Of a stretch of DNA of 64,000 nucleotides, positions 54,427 through 63,200 are shown piece by piece. The stretch spans positions 1-64,000 of the forward strand of contig CALJLN010000030.1 in NCBI GenBank assembly GCA_937982565.1, given 5' to 3'. The DNA comes from UBA2421 sp002343075. GTDB lineage: Bacteria > Planctomycetota > Phycisphaerae > Tepidisphaerales > Tepidisphaeraceae. Position 1 is the stretch's first letter, and the number at the start of each line of letters is the position of its first letter. Below the pieces are notes generated by a model that did no database searches, was not told the DNA's origin, and was given only the letters and a program-made list of their open reading frames with translations. The position numbers were made by a program, and so were the translations under genes.

Positions 54427-54525
54427 TCACCAACCGAGCCTGGACCGGCCCACCACCACAATCTCCCGCACATCGGCGGTGCTGGCTGCGGCGCGGATGA
54501 TGTGTTCAAGTTGCCGACGAGTCAT
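54427..54525 (-). pseudogene. Truncated nucleotidyltransferase-type toxin partner
   Basis: A 32-codon frame that starts inside the end of the preceding gene: MTRRQLEHIIRAAASTADVR, EIVVVGRSRLGW, stop. The first part matches the start of small nucleotidyltransferase (DUF6036-like) proteins of toxin-antitoxin pairs, 'MTR.QLEHIIRAA......EIVVIGSQ.ILG', which are normally over 200 residues long. Here it ends after the 'G-S/R' turn and runs into acyP. Confidence 0.5.
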
Positions 54526-54838
54526 CGGATTCAAACGCCCGCAAAATGTCGTTTCGCTCCTGATTCGTCAGTGCGCCGGCGAACGGGTTGGATTGCCGAA
54601 GCCGCACAGCCCGCTCATCGCCGCGGGTCAAGACTTCGATGACGCAATCCTGCGGGCCTCGCAGGATTTCACGCCATTCCTCCAGCGTTGCCACCACGCC
54701 GGGGGATGCCGTCGACTGCCACCTGGCAATGTTGTTCATCGCTAACGAAATCAGACCCGGATTCTCGCAAAGCTTCGCTGCAATGACCCTGCCGAACGCC
54801 AGGCTGCGTTGGTCGATCATTTCATGGCGGTTCTTCAC
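54506..54838 (-). CDS. Antitoxin-like partner of the truncated nucleotidyltransferase
   Basis: A 110-residue protein rich in alpha helix. It shows LAFGRVIAAKLCENPGLISL, ARWQSTASP, LEEWREILRGP and ending RQSNPFAGALTNQERNDILR. I recall this family lying directly upstream of DUF6036-type nucleotidyltransferase genes, overlapping them, as here. It is probably the antitoxin side of the pair; that is from context and memory. It is intact while the partner is broken. Confidence 0.55.
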   Translation of the reverse strand: MKNRHEMIDQRSLAFGRVIAAKLCENPGLISLAMNNIARWQSTASPGVVATLEEWREILRGPQDCVIEVLTRGDERAVRLRQSNPFAGALTNQERNDILRAFESDDSSAT

Positions 54839-54873
54839 GTCTGGATTGTATCAGCAAACGCCGAAGTGAGGCA

Positions 54874-55878
54874 TTAATCCCGCGGGACTTGCCCGGCGGC
54901 ATCGCTTGACAGGACTTTCATGTATTGCTGATACTCGCCGTCGATTTTCTCCAGCGGCGCGCCCAGATAATGCTCGAGCATCGGCCGCACTGCGCGGGGG
55001 TTAAAGCTGCCATCGACCTTCTTCACCCGCGCGATCGGGCTGATTAACTCTCCGGCGACGGCGTCGGCCATCATTTTGTCGAACGCCGGGCGATACTTTC
55101 CCCCCGCCCCGGCTATCAGAAACCGGGCAAATGCCCAGTTTTGCGCATAAAACGCCTCGATTTTCTCGATCGGCTGCCCCACCACGTCGCCGGCGTGCAT
55201 TGAGGCAAGTTCGGTTAGCGACCACAGCCCGCCAGCCTCCATCGCATCGCGCAGCTTCTTTGACCGTGTAACGTTGCGCTCCAGATTAAAACTCGGCGAT
55301 GTGGCATTCCATCGGATGTTCTCAAACATCGTCGCGATCCCCTCTTCCAGAAACGGCGGCAGGCGATCCTTGAAATGCCGGGCTGCAAACTGGTGCCAGC
55401 CTTCGTGCGCCGCGACGGCAAATGTGCCGCTCTCGCCGATGTAGTAGGCCACGAAATAATCGCGCACGGTAAACCCGCCGCGGTTGATCTGAAGATAAAT
55501 CGCCGCATCGCTCCCGGTCCGCTGGCGGGTAAACTCAGCCCACTGCCTTCGGTTGGCAAAAACGTAGCACTCCATCGTCCGCGGGTCGATTTTTGCCGTG
55601 GGCGCGAGGCTGCGATACTGCAACAGCGCCGCCTCCATCACCGCGACGAGTCGTTGATCAAAACTAACGTCGTTCATGGTGCTGTAGAGCGTGTAGTTCG
55701 CCGATTTTGTCGCCGTCCCCACACTGCCCCACGCCCGCTGCGACGTGTTCGCGCCAAGTTGGCTACTGACGGGTCTTTTCTGGGCCGATTCTGCACACCC
55801 CACGAGGCCAATCGTCCCCAGTTGCAGCATCAGAAGGATCAATTGCGTTTTACGACAGTCCACATAAGCTCCGGTCAT
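54874..55878 (-). CDS. Lipoprotein with HExxH metallopeptidase-like motif
   Basis: A 334-residue lipoprotein (lipobox LVGC near residue 25). Residues about 60-200 hold a domain with the zinc motif in VAAHEGWHQFAARHF (HEGWH), followed by LPPFLEEGIATMFE, the third ligand as expected in peptidase MA-like or DUF1570 proteins. It then has a helical C-terminal half. The start at 55878 begins MTGAYVDCRK; a much longer frame is antisense to the next gene. The ATG overlaps the divergent gene's ATG. Function is inferred from the motif. Confidence 0.65.
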   Translation of the reverse strand: MTGAYVDCRKTQLILLMLQLGTIGLVGCAESAQKRPVSSQLGANTSQRAWGSVGTATKSANYTLYSTMNDVSFDQRLVAVMEAALLQYRSLAPTAKIDPRTMECYVFANRRQWAEFTRQRTGSDAAIYLQINRGGFTVRDYFVAYYIGESGTFAVAAHEGWHQFAARHFKDRLPPFLEEGIATMFENIRWNATSPSFNLERNVTRSKKLRDAMEAGGLWSLTELASMHAGDVVGQPIEKIEAFYAQNWAFARFLIAGAGGKYRPAFDKMMADAVAGELISPIARVKKVDGSFNPRAVRPMLEHYLGAPLEKIDGEYQQYMKVLSSDAAGQVPRD

Positions 55879-56560
55879 GCAAGCCCCCCGGGTCGACATC
55901 ATCAGCATAGGATGCCTCAGCCGCAACCGCCTCTGGAACGAAACCACCGCCGACCGTACGCCGCACGCCACCACGACGCTTGTCCGTGCGGGCAAGCGCG
56001 TGATTTTGGTCGATCCCGGCCTGCCCGGGACAATCCTCGCCGCACGTCTGCACGAGCGCACAGGCTTGAAACCCGAGGCAATCGATACCCTTTTTGTCAC
56101 CAATTTTCGCCCCGCCCACCGCGGCGGACTGGTGCTGTTTGAACACGCCCAGTGGATCATCTCAGAAGTGGAGCAGGACGCCGCCCGCGCGAGCCTGCAG
56201 GCATTGATCGACGACGCTCCCGAGGAAGACGACGACCGCTCGGCGATGGAACGCGAATTGCAGTTGCTCGGCCGGTTTCGTCCCGCGCCCGACAAGCTCG
56301 CTGATGGCGTAGACCTGTTTCCCCTCTTTGGCTACACGCCGGGCACTTGCGGGCTGCTGATCAGCACACCAACCGTGAGCACGCTCATCGCCGGCGACGC
56401 GGTGCCCACGCTCGACCACTTCCTCGCCGGCCAGGTGCTGCCCGATAGTCAGGACATCGCCGCAGCACAGGAATCGCTGCGGGAAGCCTATGAAATCGCC
56501 GACCTCATCGTGCCCGGCCACGATAACCTGTTTCTCAATCCCAGGATGATGGGGATGTAA
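55877..56560 (+). CDS. Metallo-beta-lactamase-fold protein with degenerate metal site
   Basis: A 227-residue protein of the MBL fold: TTTLVRAGKRVILVDPGLPG, then VTNFRPAHRGGLVLFEHAQW, AGDAVPTLDHFLAG, and LIVPGHDNLFLNP at the end. The usual TxHxHxDH block is changed to TNFRPAHRGG (most metal ligands lost), while the later Asp and His survive. Hydrolase activity is therefore doubtful. No ribosome binding site is visible. Divergent from the lipoprotein with overlapping ATGs. Confidence 0.75.
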   Translation: MQAPRVDIISIGCLSRNRLWNETTADRTPHATTTLVRAGKRVILVDPGLPGTILAARLHERTGLKPEAIDTLFVTNFRPAHRGGLVLFEHAQWIISEVEQDAARASLQALIDDAPEEDDDRSAMERELQLLGRFRPAPDKLADGVDLFPLFGYTPGTCGLLISTPTVSTLIAGDAVPTLDHFLAGQVLPDSQDIAAAQESLREAYEIADLIVPGHDNLFLNPRMMGM

Positions 56561-56681
56561 GAGGCGGGTAGTGGACAAGCGGCAGTGGACAGCTCAGAAG
56601 GAACTGTCTGCAAACCTCCCGGCCTGCAATGGCATAAGATCAGGCAGACTCTCTTGCCTGTGATTGCATTCAATCTGATCT

Positions 56682-56870
56682 TCAACTGACCGCCTCCACA
56701 TCAATCACCAGATCAATCACGCTGCCGAGCGTGTCCGCGGTCGCGGTATCGTTGCCCGGACCGCCGTCGAGGCGGTCTTTGCTGCCGCCGCGACCGAGGA
56801 GCAGGTCGTCGCCGCCGTCGCCGACCGACTCTTCGGCGTCGTTGCTGGTAAGGATTGCATGACCCACAAC
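56682..56870 (-). pseudogene. Displaced RTX C-terminal tail, copy 2
   Basis: The minus frame reads ILTSNDAEESVGDGGDDLLL, then GRGGSKDRLDGGPGNDTATA and DTLGSVIDLVIDVEAVS-stop. It begins right after the stop of the lipoprotein gene at 56872 and has no start of its own. The first part matches the linker ILTNNDAEESVGDDG in the large protein at 60184-64000. The rest matches the other tail at 58679-58807. It looks like the original C-terminus of an RTX protein cut off by an inserted cassette. Confidence 0.7.
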
Positions 56871-56871
56871 A

Positions 56872-57582
56872 TTATTCGTCGACGGCTGGTTGTGTGGTGG
56901 CCGGCTGCGTTGAGGGTTCATCCCATTTCTTGTCCCACGCGCTGAATGTTGCGCTGACGAAATATCGATCGCCTTTCGTGACGACATGACGAACTTCGAT
57001 ATCCAAGTTGGCGACACCCGGAAACTTTATGCGTTTAAACATTGTTGGAAAGTATGCCCGGCCTATCGGTCCAGTGTTAAGGTCAATTGAAGTTGCGGGT
57101 GGTTTCCCATCGACGGACTCCAGCCGCGCCCAAAGCTGGCCTTGTGTCGGCACCGAATCTCGCATGTACTGAATCATCGCCGAAAGTTCAGGTGGCGGTT
57201 GCACTCTCCAATCTTCGAGTAATTGTTCGATGCGCTTTATCGCATCGGCAAGCGGCTCGGATTTATCGTTCAGCAGCATTCGCACTGACGCGATCCGACC
57301 GTTCATCTCATGTGTGTTGGTCTTGAATGCACTTGTTTGATAGCGTGCACCATCTGGCAACTCAACTTCCACTTTGCGCCAGCTGTAACCCGAACTTCCT
57401 CTAAGAAACCCATCGATCCCATTTCCTTTCAGGCCCACCACTTCAGAAAACGGGCGCGCTATACGAACACGCACGAAGTGGCTCTGACCGGCAGTTGGTT
57501 GCGTTGCCTGCGGTTTTTCGATTTCAACCGGTCCGCAGCCAATACAGCCGAACGAGAGGATCAAAGTGGCGACGATATACAT
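56872..57582 (-). CDS. Lipoprotein, candidate immunity protein of the second cassette
   Basis: A 236-residue lipoprotein: MYIVATLILSFGCIGCGPVE gives the signal and lipobox. The start at 57582 is preferred because GAGGG lies 7 bases upstream; a TTG at 57594 is possible. The mature part has VEVELPDGARYQTSAFKTNT, ADAIKRIEQLLEDWRV and a beta-rich end. It resembles the protein at 58819-59373 (VRLPGGVEIVEQIPVLSV, LQLVRDRIDAWGV) in order and spacing. It follows the toxin-like frame by 18 bases. Immunity role is inferred from position and membrane anchoring. Confidence 0.6.
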   Translation of the reverse strand: MYIVATLILSFGCIGCGPVEIEKPQATQPTAGQSHFVRVRIARPFSEVVGLKGNGIDGFLRGSSGYSWRKVEVELPDGARYQTSAFKTNTHEMNGRIASVRMLLNDKSEPLADAIKRIEQLLEDWRVQPPPELSAMIQYMRDSVPTQGQLWARLESVDGKPPATSIDLNTGPIGRAYFPTMFKRIKFPGVANLDIEVRHVVTKGDRYFVSATFSAWDKKWDEPSTQPATTQPAVDE

Positions 57583-57600
57583 GCAAGCCCTCAACGAGAA

Positions 57601-58473
57601 TCAGAGGTATCCGATTGTCAGCAACCTTTGAACGTCGATATTGTTGTTGTTCGCAGCCCAAGCGCGAAAAAATTGGAATTGGCCATTGCGCTGTGCAACT
57701 GGAGTGGTCTCATCGGCAATCCAATCCCATCTGTGGCCGAACTCGCCGAGGTCAGGCATTGTACCAGCTGGCAAGTGCGGCTGCACGAAACCGGTGAACG
57801 CTTGATTGTGCCCGGGTATCGGAGAAGCCATGATTGTGCCGAAGATCGAGGAAAATGCAGTCCAGAATTGACGGTCAAGATCATACACGACGTTCTGAAG
57901 CGTTTCTTCCTGTTCGAACTGAAGCAATGCTTGATTGCCATCCCAAATCTCGGTTAGGCCCTGCGCGCCAGCCAGTCGACCTTGGTCAATTTGGATAAAA
58001 CCATCTCTTTGATCACCATCAATCATCCCGTTCATCGCAAGTTGCACAATCCTGTCGATGCCGCCATCGCGATACGCCATCAACTGGTGATACAAATCTT
58101 CGTACACCAACCAATTACCTGTCCCGAGAAAATTAAACATGCTCTGAAATGAGAAGCCTGGCGCGTTTCGCTTCGCAGCGATTCCCTTAAAAAGCGCTTC
58201 GGCCAGCCCATGTGGATTAACCTGCTGCGAGGCAATCATGCCTACGCCGACTACGTTAGACGCCAAGGCAGCCATACCTGACCATTTGGCCCAATCGGGC
58301 GAGCGATTGTATAGCTTTGCGTATAGCTCAGTGATGCGACGGTTCATCGCAACACCGTAATTGATGTTTGGGTGATCCTTCTTAACCAGCCGAACCGCTT
58401 CCGTCAGCTCAGGATTGGGCGGTTGACCAGGCGCATGCACGTAGACGATTGTAGAAGCAATTCCATGCGCCAC
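57601..58473 (-). CDS. Orphan toxin-like module, second cassette
   Basis: A 290-residue frame from a GTG at 58473; it stays open upstream to 58623 without any ATG (PRPCIRPRGKGPFTLTSTPI...VEAFRGPDQAQRA), so the module seems to lack its own N-terminus. It contains NPELTEAVRLVKKDHPNINY, WAKWSGMAALASNVVGVGMI and ends LTIGYL. It has no signal peptide. The last 90 residues resemble the frame at 59394-59796 (LQN...FWT...IPG...W..D..P...IDV..LL..GY). I do not recognise the domain. It fits a displaced toxin C-terminus of a polymorphic toxin. Confidence 0.55.
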   Translation of the reverse strand: MAHGIASTIVYVHAPGQPPNPELTEAVRLVKKDHPNINYGVAMNRRITELYAKLYNRSPDWAKWSGMAALASNVVGVGMIASQQVNPHGLAEALFKGIAAKRNAPGFSFQSMFNFLGTGNWLVYEDLYHQLMAYRDGGIDRIVQLAMNGMIDGDQRDGFIQIDQGRLAGAQGLTEIWDGNQALLQFEQEETLQNVVYDLDRQFWTAFSSIFGTIMASPIPGHNQAFTGFVQPHLPAGTMPDLGEFGHRWDWIADETTPVAQRNGQFQFFRAWAANNNNIDVQRLLTIGYL

Positions 58474-58678
58474 CGGATTGGCGTCAGCGGCACGCTGCGC
58501 CTGATCCGGGCCGCGGAACGCTTCGACTGCGATCTGTCCCGGTCCGCCAGTGGGTACACCCGGAATTGGCGTTGAAGTAAGTGTGAACGGACCTTTACCC
58601 CGAGGACGGATACAGGGACGCGGTTAGTTGATCTGAAAGTTCGCACATTTCATTCCTTTCTACCGCTGTCTGGGGCGA

Positions 58679-58807
58679 TCAGGTGACCGTTTCGACATCG
58701 ATGAGCAGATCAACCACGCTACCCAGCGTGTCCGCGGTCGCGGTGTCGTTGCCAGGGCCGCCGTCGAGGCGGTCTTTGCTGCCGCCGCGGCCCAGCAGCA
58801 GGTCGTC
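58679..58807 (-). pseudogene. Displaced RTX C-terminal tail, copy 1
   Basis: The minus frame reads DDLLLGRGGSKDRLDGGPGN, DTATADTLGSVVDLLIDVET, VT-stop. It lies right after the stop of the candidate immunity gene at 58819; an ATG at 58813 could start it (MRDDLLLG). It is about 90 percent identical by eye at the DNA level to 56682-56810. No complete RTX protein is attached. Confidence 0.7.
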
Positions 58808-58818
58808 GCGCATTTTGG

Positions 58819-59373
58819 CTACGGAATCTTCCGACGGCCCTCGATCGTGGCTTCCAATGTGATGCTGGCGTACCACCGCGATGGTCCGGTCGAGCGGAAT
58901 ATCACCGCTACGTTAACATCCTCGGCAATCTTGCGTCGTACCCAGCGCGGGTCGTACCCACGCACGCCACGTTCGGCAATTGCGTCAAGTTTCCTACTGA
59001 ACACTTCGTCTTGGCCAACGCCCCAGGCATCAATGCGGTCGCGGACGAGCTGCAACACTTCCCCGAACTCGCCAGACTTTGTACTCAGCCCAAATTTGAC
59101 GTCTGTGACGACGCCGCGCTTGCTGCTGACGGACAGCACGGGAATCTGCTCCACAATCTCGACACCGCCCGGAAGGCGAACGCGAAGCGAAGTCGGTCGA
59201 CTGGAGTGTGCGGTCAAAATTTCGCCTCCGGGCGAGAGCTCCGTCCAAGTCAACCCGTCAAGGCTGGCGGTTGGGCCGAGCATATCGACCTTGACTTGAG
59301 TAGGTGGCGACATAACGAGCCACATAATGAGGAGTAACACGCAACCTCCGACGAAGGGCAAAGTCAAAAGCAA
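58819..59373 (-). CDS. Membrane-anchored protein, candidate immunity protein of the first orphan cassette
   Basis: A 184-residue protein with an N-terminal helix (LLTLPFVGGCVLLLIMWLVM) and an outside domain containing LRVRLPGGVEIVEQIPVLSV and LQLVRDRIDAWGVGQDEVFS. The order and spacing parallel the lipoprotein at 56872. The formal start is a TTG at 59373. The frame continues upstream as LLRFISKIC, and a CTG overlaps the previous stop (CTGA), so a coupled non-ATG start at 59397 is possible and would add a basic n-region. Function is inferred from context. Confidence 0.55.
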   Translation of the reverse strand: MLLTLPFVGGCVLLLIMWLVMSPPTQVKVDMLGPTASLDGLTWTELSPGGEILTAHSSRPTSLRVRLPGGVEIVEQIPVLSVSSKRGVVTDVKFGLSTKSGEFGEVLQLVRDRIDAWGVGQDEVFSRKLDAIAERGVRGYDPRWVRRKIAEDVNVAVIFRSTGPSRWYASITLEATIEGRRKIP

Positions 59374-59393
59374 GCAAATCTTGCTGATGAATC

Positions 59394-59796
59394 TCAGTAG
59401 CCACCTCGCAACAAGATGTCTACATCAATTGCCGTCACGCCCGCTTCCCAGGTCGAAAACGCAGGCCTCAGATTATCTGAGTACCACTGTATGCGGTCTG
59501 CCGCGACTCCAATGTTTCCGTCAGGGACAACGGTCAAGAACGGTGAGGCACCAGGAATGACTGACTTGATCGGTGCCACCCAATTCGCCATCGCGCCGGA
59601 CGCGTCTGTCCAAAACGCGGCGTGGGGCGTGAAGATCGCATTTTGCAACACGCGGGACTGCTCATCAAATCCCAAACGCTCGTTGCCTATCTGCACACGA
59701 GCGGTGTCAACCGGTACGCTCGTGCTCCGGCGTGAACGTCGTGCCACGCGTCACGTTGAGCTTGCGAAATGTGACCAGCCGCGAGCGAAGGAGCAT
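59394..59796 (-). pseudogene. Truncated, frameshifted toxin-like module
   Basis: It starts at the ATG at 59796, 11 bases after the preceding stop: MLLRSRLVTFRKLNVTRGTT, FTPEHERTG-stop. In the next frame the sequence continues as VDTARVQIGNERLGFDEQSR and runs to DVDILLRGGY at 59394. Joining the two at about 59715 gives a continuous domain whose last 90 residues resemble the end of the module at 57601-58473. It lacks the N-terminal 200 residues of that module. Probably a decayed paralogue. Confidence 0.55.
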
Positions 59797-59806
59797 TATC
59801 ACGACG

Positions 59807-60202
59807 TTATCTAGGAAAGAAGAAGCCCGTTCGCTCCGGCTCGAATCGCGCTGCTCGTTGATTTCGGCGATCAAAAATCTTGAAGATAAGTTGCGACGCT
59901 CCATACGCGACGATAGGTAACGTCGTATCGATTGGAACGCTCTCGACAGAAGTCACATCCACAATCAACCCCCCCCGCAGTTTAGTGCTTTCCCGACCGA
60001 TCCGCTCCCACGCAAACTCGATTCCAAATACGACCCCCGCCCTAGTCGTTGAGTCAACCGTCGCACTGAATGTTACAGAAACGCCGTCGTCGCGACGCTC
60101 GCACACAGTCGCCCCAATTCGTATAAAGTACCCCGCTTTGCCGACTTGGTGCACGAGTTCGAAGCTCTCGGTCGTTGGATTCGCTACTCTGGCGGTGTCC
60201 AT
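59807..60202 (-). CDS. Candidate immunity protein of the large toxin
   Basis: A 131-residue soluble protein whose ATG lies within the last codons of the large gene (overlap 19 bases), with GAAAGGA 8 bases upstream, inside that gene. It has no signal peptide. VSVTFSATVDSTTRAGVVFG, IEFAWERIG and VDVTSVESVPIDTTLPIVAY are the most structured parts. The last segment faintly recalls the elongation-factor-G domain IV layout used by some small proteins at toxin loci. That resemblance is a guess. Role inferred from the overlap, usual for toxin-immunity pairs. Confidence 0.65.
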   Translation of the reverse strand: MDTARVANPTTESFELVHQVGKAGYFIRIGATVCERRDDGVSVTFSATVDSTTRAGVVFGIEFAWERIGRESTKLRGGLIVDVTSVESVPIDTTLPIVAYGASQLIFKIFDRRNQRAARFEPERTGFFFPR

Positions 60203-63200
60203 GTTTGAATTCCTTTCGCTGCAACCTGTTGCGGTGTTAGAACCTGTCCATTCTCGTAAAACACAGTGTGCTCGAACCAACTTGGACGCCGAATGTGCTG
60301 TAATTCCCATGAGGTGTAGCGACCTACCCAAACCGTATGATCGCCGGCTAAAGCCTGCGGTACGTTTACGCCGTCGAGATCGAAACGAATCTTTCCGCCC
60401 CTTGCAATTGTAGCATTCACAACTCGACCGAAGACGTCATCCCATCCCAAAAACTCATCTTTGGAGTAAAAGCCCACCTGTTCCCATTGACGCGAATGCG
60501 TGGCTCGAACTAACTGCGCAAACGCCTCAAGATTTCCCGGCATCGGGTGCTCGTACATTCCTAGAGCAATATCAATCTTTCCTAGCGTAACTTGCTGCCC
60601 GGCCGCCGCAGCATCAAACGCGGCGGCAGCTTCCTCAGGAGTAAATCGCTGACCAGCAGCAACATGGCACCGTCCCCCGTTTGGAAAACGGAAAATCACA
60701 TCGGCTGGCGCGGCCGTGTTCGCGCCATTGGCAAGCGGCGTCATCGCCATCCCACGCGTCGTGTTCAATGCCCACTGTATTCCCTTTAGCAAAGTGAGGT
60801 AAAGAACCAATTCACCAGCTTTACCGAACCTGCTGACCTCGGTCCCGAGCACCGGTTCGTACCCGCTGCCAATTGCGAAACCCGTTTCTCCGACGTAGTG
60901 AATAGGGTTAGCCCCGCGAAGTAGTTGATAAGTCTCTGTAATGTAAGCTTGCGCTTCCGGTTGCTGGAATGTCAAGATAAATCTGCATTGAGCAAGATTT
61001 GCGTCGTACGCACGAAATGCGTAGCGGAGCGCGGGATTTTGGAAGGCTGGGTAGTTCTCATCAGCCCTTTGCTTCTGATGATCATCCAAGTTCGCCGCAG
61101 TCCAATAATGCCCATTAGCACTTTGTGTAAGGACCATCCGAATTTCGGCGTCCGTCAATTCAACGTCTTGAACCTCGGCGACGTCGATTCTTCCGTCGGC
61201 AAGAACATCAGACAGCGTGTAGGTCGGCTTAATCACTTGACGAACAATGTCATCCGCAGTCTCAATTTTCACAAGCAGCCCTGCATTGTGAAACGGGGTC
61301 ACGCCTAGTTCCGCTCGAACGCGATCAACTGCATAATTCGAGAGAATCGTATCGGGCCAAGTGCCTCGATACATGACGTTGAAATCTGTTGTAGTGAGGA
61401 AATCACTGCTACCACTCAACGTCATGTTGCGGGCATCAGCGGGTTGATCTTCAGAAATGAACGAAATCTCCGTCTCAGACAACATTCCGCGACCGTCGAG
61501 GCGAACACGGAACTTTGCACTTTCTTCTGGCTCGGACCACGGAGCCTGCCATTCGGGATCAAGTGTTGTTTCGCGATCTTGAACAGCGCGCATCAAATCC
61601 GAAATCGTCGTTCGAGTGACAAAAGGTATCGGCTGATCAGATGATCCTTGAAGTGATAGATTGGCAACAGTTAAATGCACATCATCCCGCGATACTTCCT
61701 CGTCGTCCTCATCTCGCTGCACCAGCGAAAGGCGCAGGTTGCTGTCGGGCAGCAGACCTTCAACCCACACCTCCACGTCTTTTGTTGCCAAATCGGCCAG
61801 GTATGTGTTGCCAGCGGGCAACGCCAGATCGAGCGTCAGATTACCCAACACGGTGCCGTCGGACTTGAACAGGCGAACCGCCGCGGGGTTGGAAACTTCA
61901 ACGCTGTATGTGCCGGAGCCACCTAGCGGGCCGAGGCGTTTGAGCGTAATGCGGGCGAGGTCGTCGTCTACCGGGTAAAGCGAACCTTCCGGAATCTCCG
62001 CGGTCGTGTCGGCGAAGTCCAAGCCGTCATCGCCGACGGATTCTTCCGCGTCGTTGTTGGTGAGGATGAGGTACTTGTTTGGATCATCTTCGTCGGCATC
62101 GTCCACCGGAACGCCGAAGCGCCCGCCGGTGCGATGGGCCCCTAGGTCTCGTGTTCCAACATCAAAACGAGCTAGATAGGAACCCGTGCTCCTCCTAGTG
62201 ATCGCAAATGCAACGCCATCTTGCTCCTCGGTGAAGGCTGAGATGGCTGTGTATGTGTCGCCAAGGATGTCGAAATTGGCGTATTGTGCAGTTGTCGCAA
62301 AGTAGCTGGCGTCGGCCTGTAACGATGGAGAAATCCGAAACTCGATGGTCTTCGTATTGAAGTCATGATCGCCTACTTGCGCATAGACCAACCATCCGCC
62401 AAGCCCATCCGAAACGGCCCCTAGCAACTTTAGATCTCGTAGTTCTGTAAGTTCAACCGTGTCTCGCAGGCCGTCGCGATCGACCACTGCCAGAATCGGA
62501 AACTGATGGCCGGGACCGGAGCCCAGTCCGGTGACTAGAAACACCGGAGCATTTTCATTTCGATTCGGCAAGCTGATAGTTCGGTGACCATCGCCGTACA
62601 TGAGCAAACCTGAAGGTATCGGCACGTTTATGTGTCCAGCCGGCGCAAAGCTTGAATCAATCTCCCCGGAATCGAGGACTCGGAACGCACCAAAATTGTT
62701 TTCGACGAAGGTTGTACCTGTCACAATGATCCTACCGTTGGTGTCCGCGTAAAGCCGCGCCGGAACTCGATAGCCATCTGCAGGCTGACTTAGAAACCGG
62801 ACTCTATAGTTTGGATCGCCATAGGGATTGTTGGGTGCGGAGACGAGTGCTGCTGCAATCCCCGCCGTACCAAAGGAGGGGTCAGCGTGACCAAACGAGT
62901 CGATTCTCGCAATTCCGAAAACGGGGGTGCTGACTTGGATCAATTGGGGTGGAAGACCAGGAAAACCGAACAGATGATGGTCGAGTACTGTCTGCTGAAT
63001 CTGGCCCCACAGAAGCAGATAAATTTGACCATCGCTCGACTGGATAGCGTCATACACTCTTGATGAGTTCATCGGTGTTGCGAATTGCCCTCCCATACTT
63101 TCTCCGGAGAGCACGCCGGAAGTGCCGAACGATGTGTCGAGCGACCCATTGGCATTGAACTGGTACAAGTGATCCGCTCCGACAAGCAGTTTCCCATTCT

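Noticed and set aside
54874..56295. A longer 473-codon form of the HExxH lipoprotein
   Set aside because: The extra 139 residues are antisense to the MBL gene and serine/arginine-rich. The lipoprotein signal begins only at 55878.
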